Positions 63,063-64,000 of a stretch of DNA of 64,000 bases are shown here, piece by piece (the first letter of the stretch is position 1; each line of letters opens with the position of its first letter). Position numbers and translations under genes: made by a program. The notes beneath the pieces are model-generated. The model had not been told where the DNA came from and did not search any database. It worked only from the letters and a program-made list of their open reading frames with translations. The DNA comes from Poriferisphaera corsica (GTDB lineage Bacteria; Planctomycetota; Phycisphaerae; Phycisphaerales; Phycisphaeraceae). The stretch lies in contig NZ_CP036425.1 of NCBI RefSeq assembly GCF_007747445.1, positions 2,836,175 to 2,900,174 of the forward strand, given 5' to 3'.

Positions 63063-64000
63063 CTAATCACGTCTCACTCTTGCAATTCGCACTGGAGATG
63101 GGTTCATCCGACGGTTCTCGACAAGTGCATTCATTAACCGCAACTTGTCCTCTTCTGTTTGTGAACCCGCTCGTCCCTCAGCCTGCAAATGCCGACGTTG
63201 TTCTTCATATTCCTTCTCACGACGACGCGATACAATCTTCTTCACTGCCTCGTGAAACATCTCCCTCACCTCATCACCATCACCAATCCCATACCGATCC
63301 AGCTCCATCTCAATCTCGGTCACAAGACGAACCAGATCCTCTCGCCCACCACTCGCAAGATCAGCGATCAGACTCGTAACACTCAGTTCCTGTCCTTCGC
63401 TTAATCTGTCGTATATTTCCTGATACAGCATCCGATGCTGTTGTTCTTCCATCTCAGCAGGCAGAATCGCTTCATCAAACACCACTTCGTAAATACCCGC
63501 CTGCTCATCACCCATCTGAACCGACTCATGGAACAATCCATGCTCTCGAATCAGGCATCCCATGACCTGACGCTCGGCTTCCCTTACTGATTTAAGTTTA
63601 TGCCCCATTTCCCTTCCGGCAACTTGATTACCAACTCTTTTTTCAGTGTATTCCCCTACCCCACTACCCTCTCCCGCATAAGCAGACTCTCCACCATTCA
63701 ACCCACCCATTTCCTCACCCCGAGGCCGCCGATACTGCTCTACCCTCGCCGCCTTCGCACTAATCAACTGTCCCACCGCCTCTTCACTCATCCCCAATAA
63801 TCCAGCCATCTGACGTATCACAAGCGCCCGACGTATCGCACCCGTCTTACCCAACCCCATCTGCACCATCCGATCAATAAACCCTTCCGCAATCCGCTCT
63901 CGGCCCGTCACCGTGTCATTCCCCGCCATCTGTTCTTTCAACCGACTAAACAAGAAACTCAGCGCATCTTCCGCACCCGTTACAAACCCATCCCATTTCT
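63063..64000 (-). CDS. dnaG: DNA primase DnaG, C-terminal part, cut by window edge
   Basis: The frame is open to the right edge, with 312 codons visible ending at 63063. The visible product starts KWDGFVTGAEDALSFLFSRL and has the DnaG C-terminal layout: a segment after the TOPRIM core (RERIAEGFIDRMVQMGLGKTGAIRRALVIRQ, noted here as GAIRRALVIRQMAGLLGMSE), a variable linker, and a helical domain of the DnaB-binding type (VMGCLIREHGLFHES, then DLASGGREDLVRLVTEIEMEL). Its place upstream of rpoD on the same strand is the conserved macromolecular-synthesis order and supports the call. The catalytic part is outside the window. The rpoD start is 230 bp downstream. Confidence 0.85.
   Translation of the reverse strand, partial: KWDGFVTGAEDALSFLFSRLKEQMAGNDTVTGRERIAEGFIDRMVQMGLGKTGAIRRALVIRQMAGLLGMSEEAVGQLISAKAARVEQYRRPRGEEMGGLNGGESAYAGEGSGVGEYTEKRVGNQVAGREMGHKLKSVREAERQVMGCLIREHGLFHESVQMGDEQAGIYEVVFDEAILPAEMEEQQHRMLYQEIYDRLSEGQELSVTSLIADLASGGREDLVRLVTEIEMELDRYGIGDGDEVREMFHEAVKKIVSRRREKEYEEQRRHLQAEGRAGSQTEEDKLRLMNALVENRRMNPSPVRIARVRRD

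Overview
The window looks like a piece of a Planctomycetota chromosome, most likely class Phycisphaerae. This is inferred from a 16S gene that forms its own transcription unit with no tRNA or 23S behind it, from the family make-up (DUF2961/GH172, Gfo/Idh/MocA dehydrogenases, large autotransporter, secretin), and from moderate GC content. No database comparison was possible, so the lineage is an inference from the sequence alone. No phage, insertion sequence, CRISPR array or tRNA was found.

Layout. 1-0.6 kb: the start of a DAHP synthase gene (aroF), preceded by a complete translational attenuator with its own promoter and a leader peptide rich in Phe, Trp and Tyr. 0.7-5.2 kb: Fur-family regulator, MutT-like NUDIX enzyme, a small structured RNA with terminator, ACP phosphodiesterase, KDG-kinase-like sugar kinase and a CusF-like lipoprotein. 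5.6-7.9 kb: lone 16S rRNA operon with tandem promoters, a long processing stem and a terminator. 8.5-14.6 kb: TRAP transporter (DctPQM), GH172 enzyme, serine hydrolase, YjbQ. 14.7-20.9 kb: a large autotransporter, a roughly 200-250 nt structured RNA gene, rhodanese, HPF, GNAT and a solitary nuoI. 21-34 kb: a second serine hydrolase, TrkH and TrkA separated by four 84-bp repeats, a small accessory patch (two paralogous 100-residue proteins, an SMR pump, OsmC and TetR), then KtrA and KtrB.

34-43 kb: TPR lipoprotein, a LigD-phosphoesterase-like protein, and a ROK regulator facing an amino-sugar operon (NagB fused to a LmbE-type deacetylase, a nucleotidyltransferase and a galactokinase-like GHMP kinase), then threonine ammonia-lyase. 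43.4-48.0 kb: one uninterrupted 1550-codon frame joining an ABC exporter to a secretin. 48.4-60.9 kb: a surface-polysaccharide locus (two Gfo/Idh/MocA proteins, one fused to a helical-barrel domain; Wzm/Wzt exporter; five family 2 glycosyltransferases; FkbM methyltransferase), with an ANTAR response regulator inside it. 61-64 kb: rpoD and the 3' part of dnaG, the classical macromolecular-synthesis pair.

Two larger patterns stand out. The + strand is C-rich from 1 to about 26.7 kb, G-rich from there to about 48.0 kb, and C-rich again to the end, whatever strand the genes are on; this suggests an inverted segment or a replication landmark. In addition, three separate non-coding regions (upstream of aroF, upstream of acpH, and at 18.2 kb) carry complete promoter-structure-terminator units. 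The aroF attenuator is the clearest of these and the best candidate for a previously undescribed system in this window.
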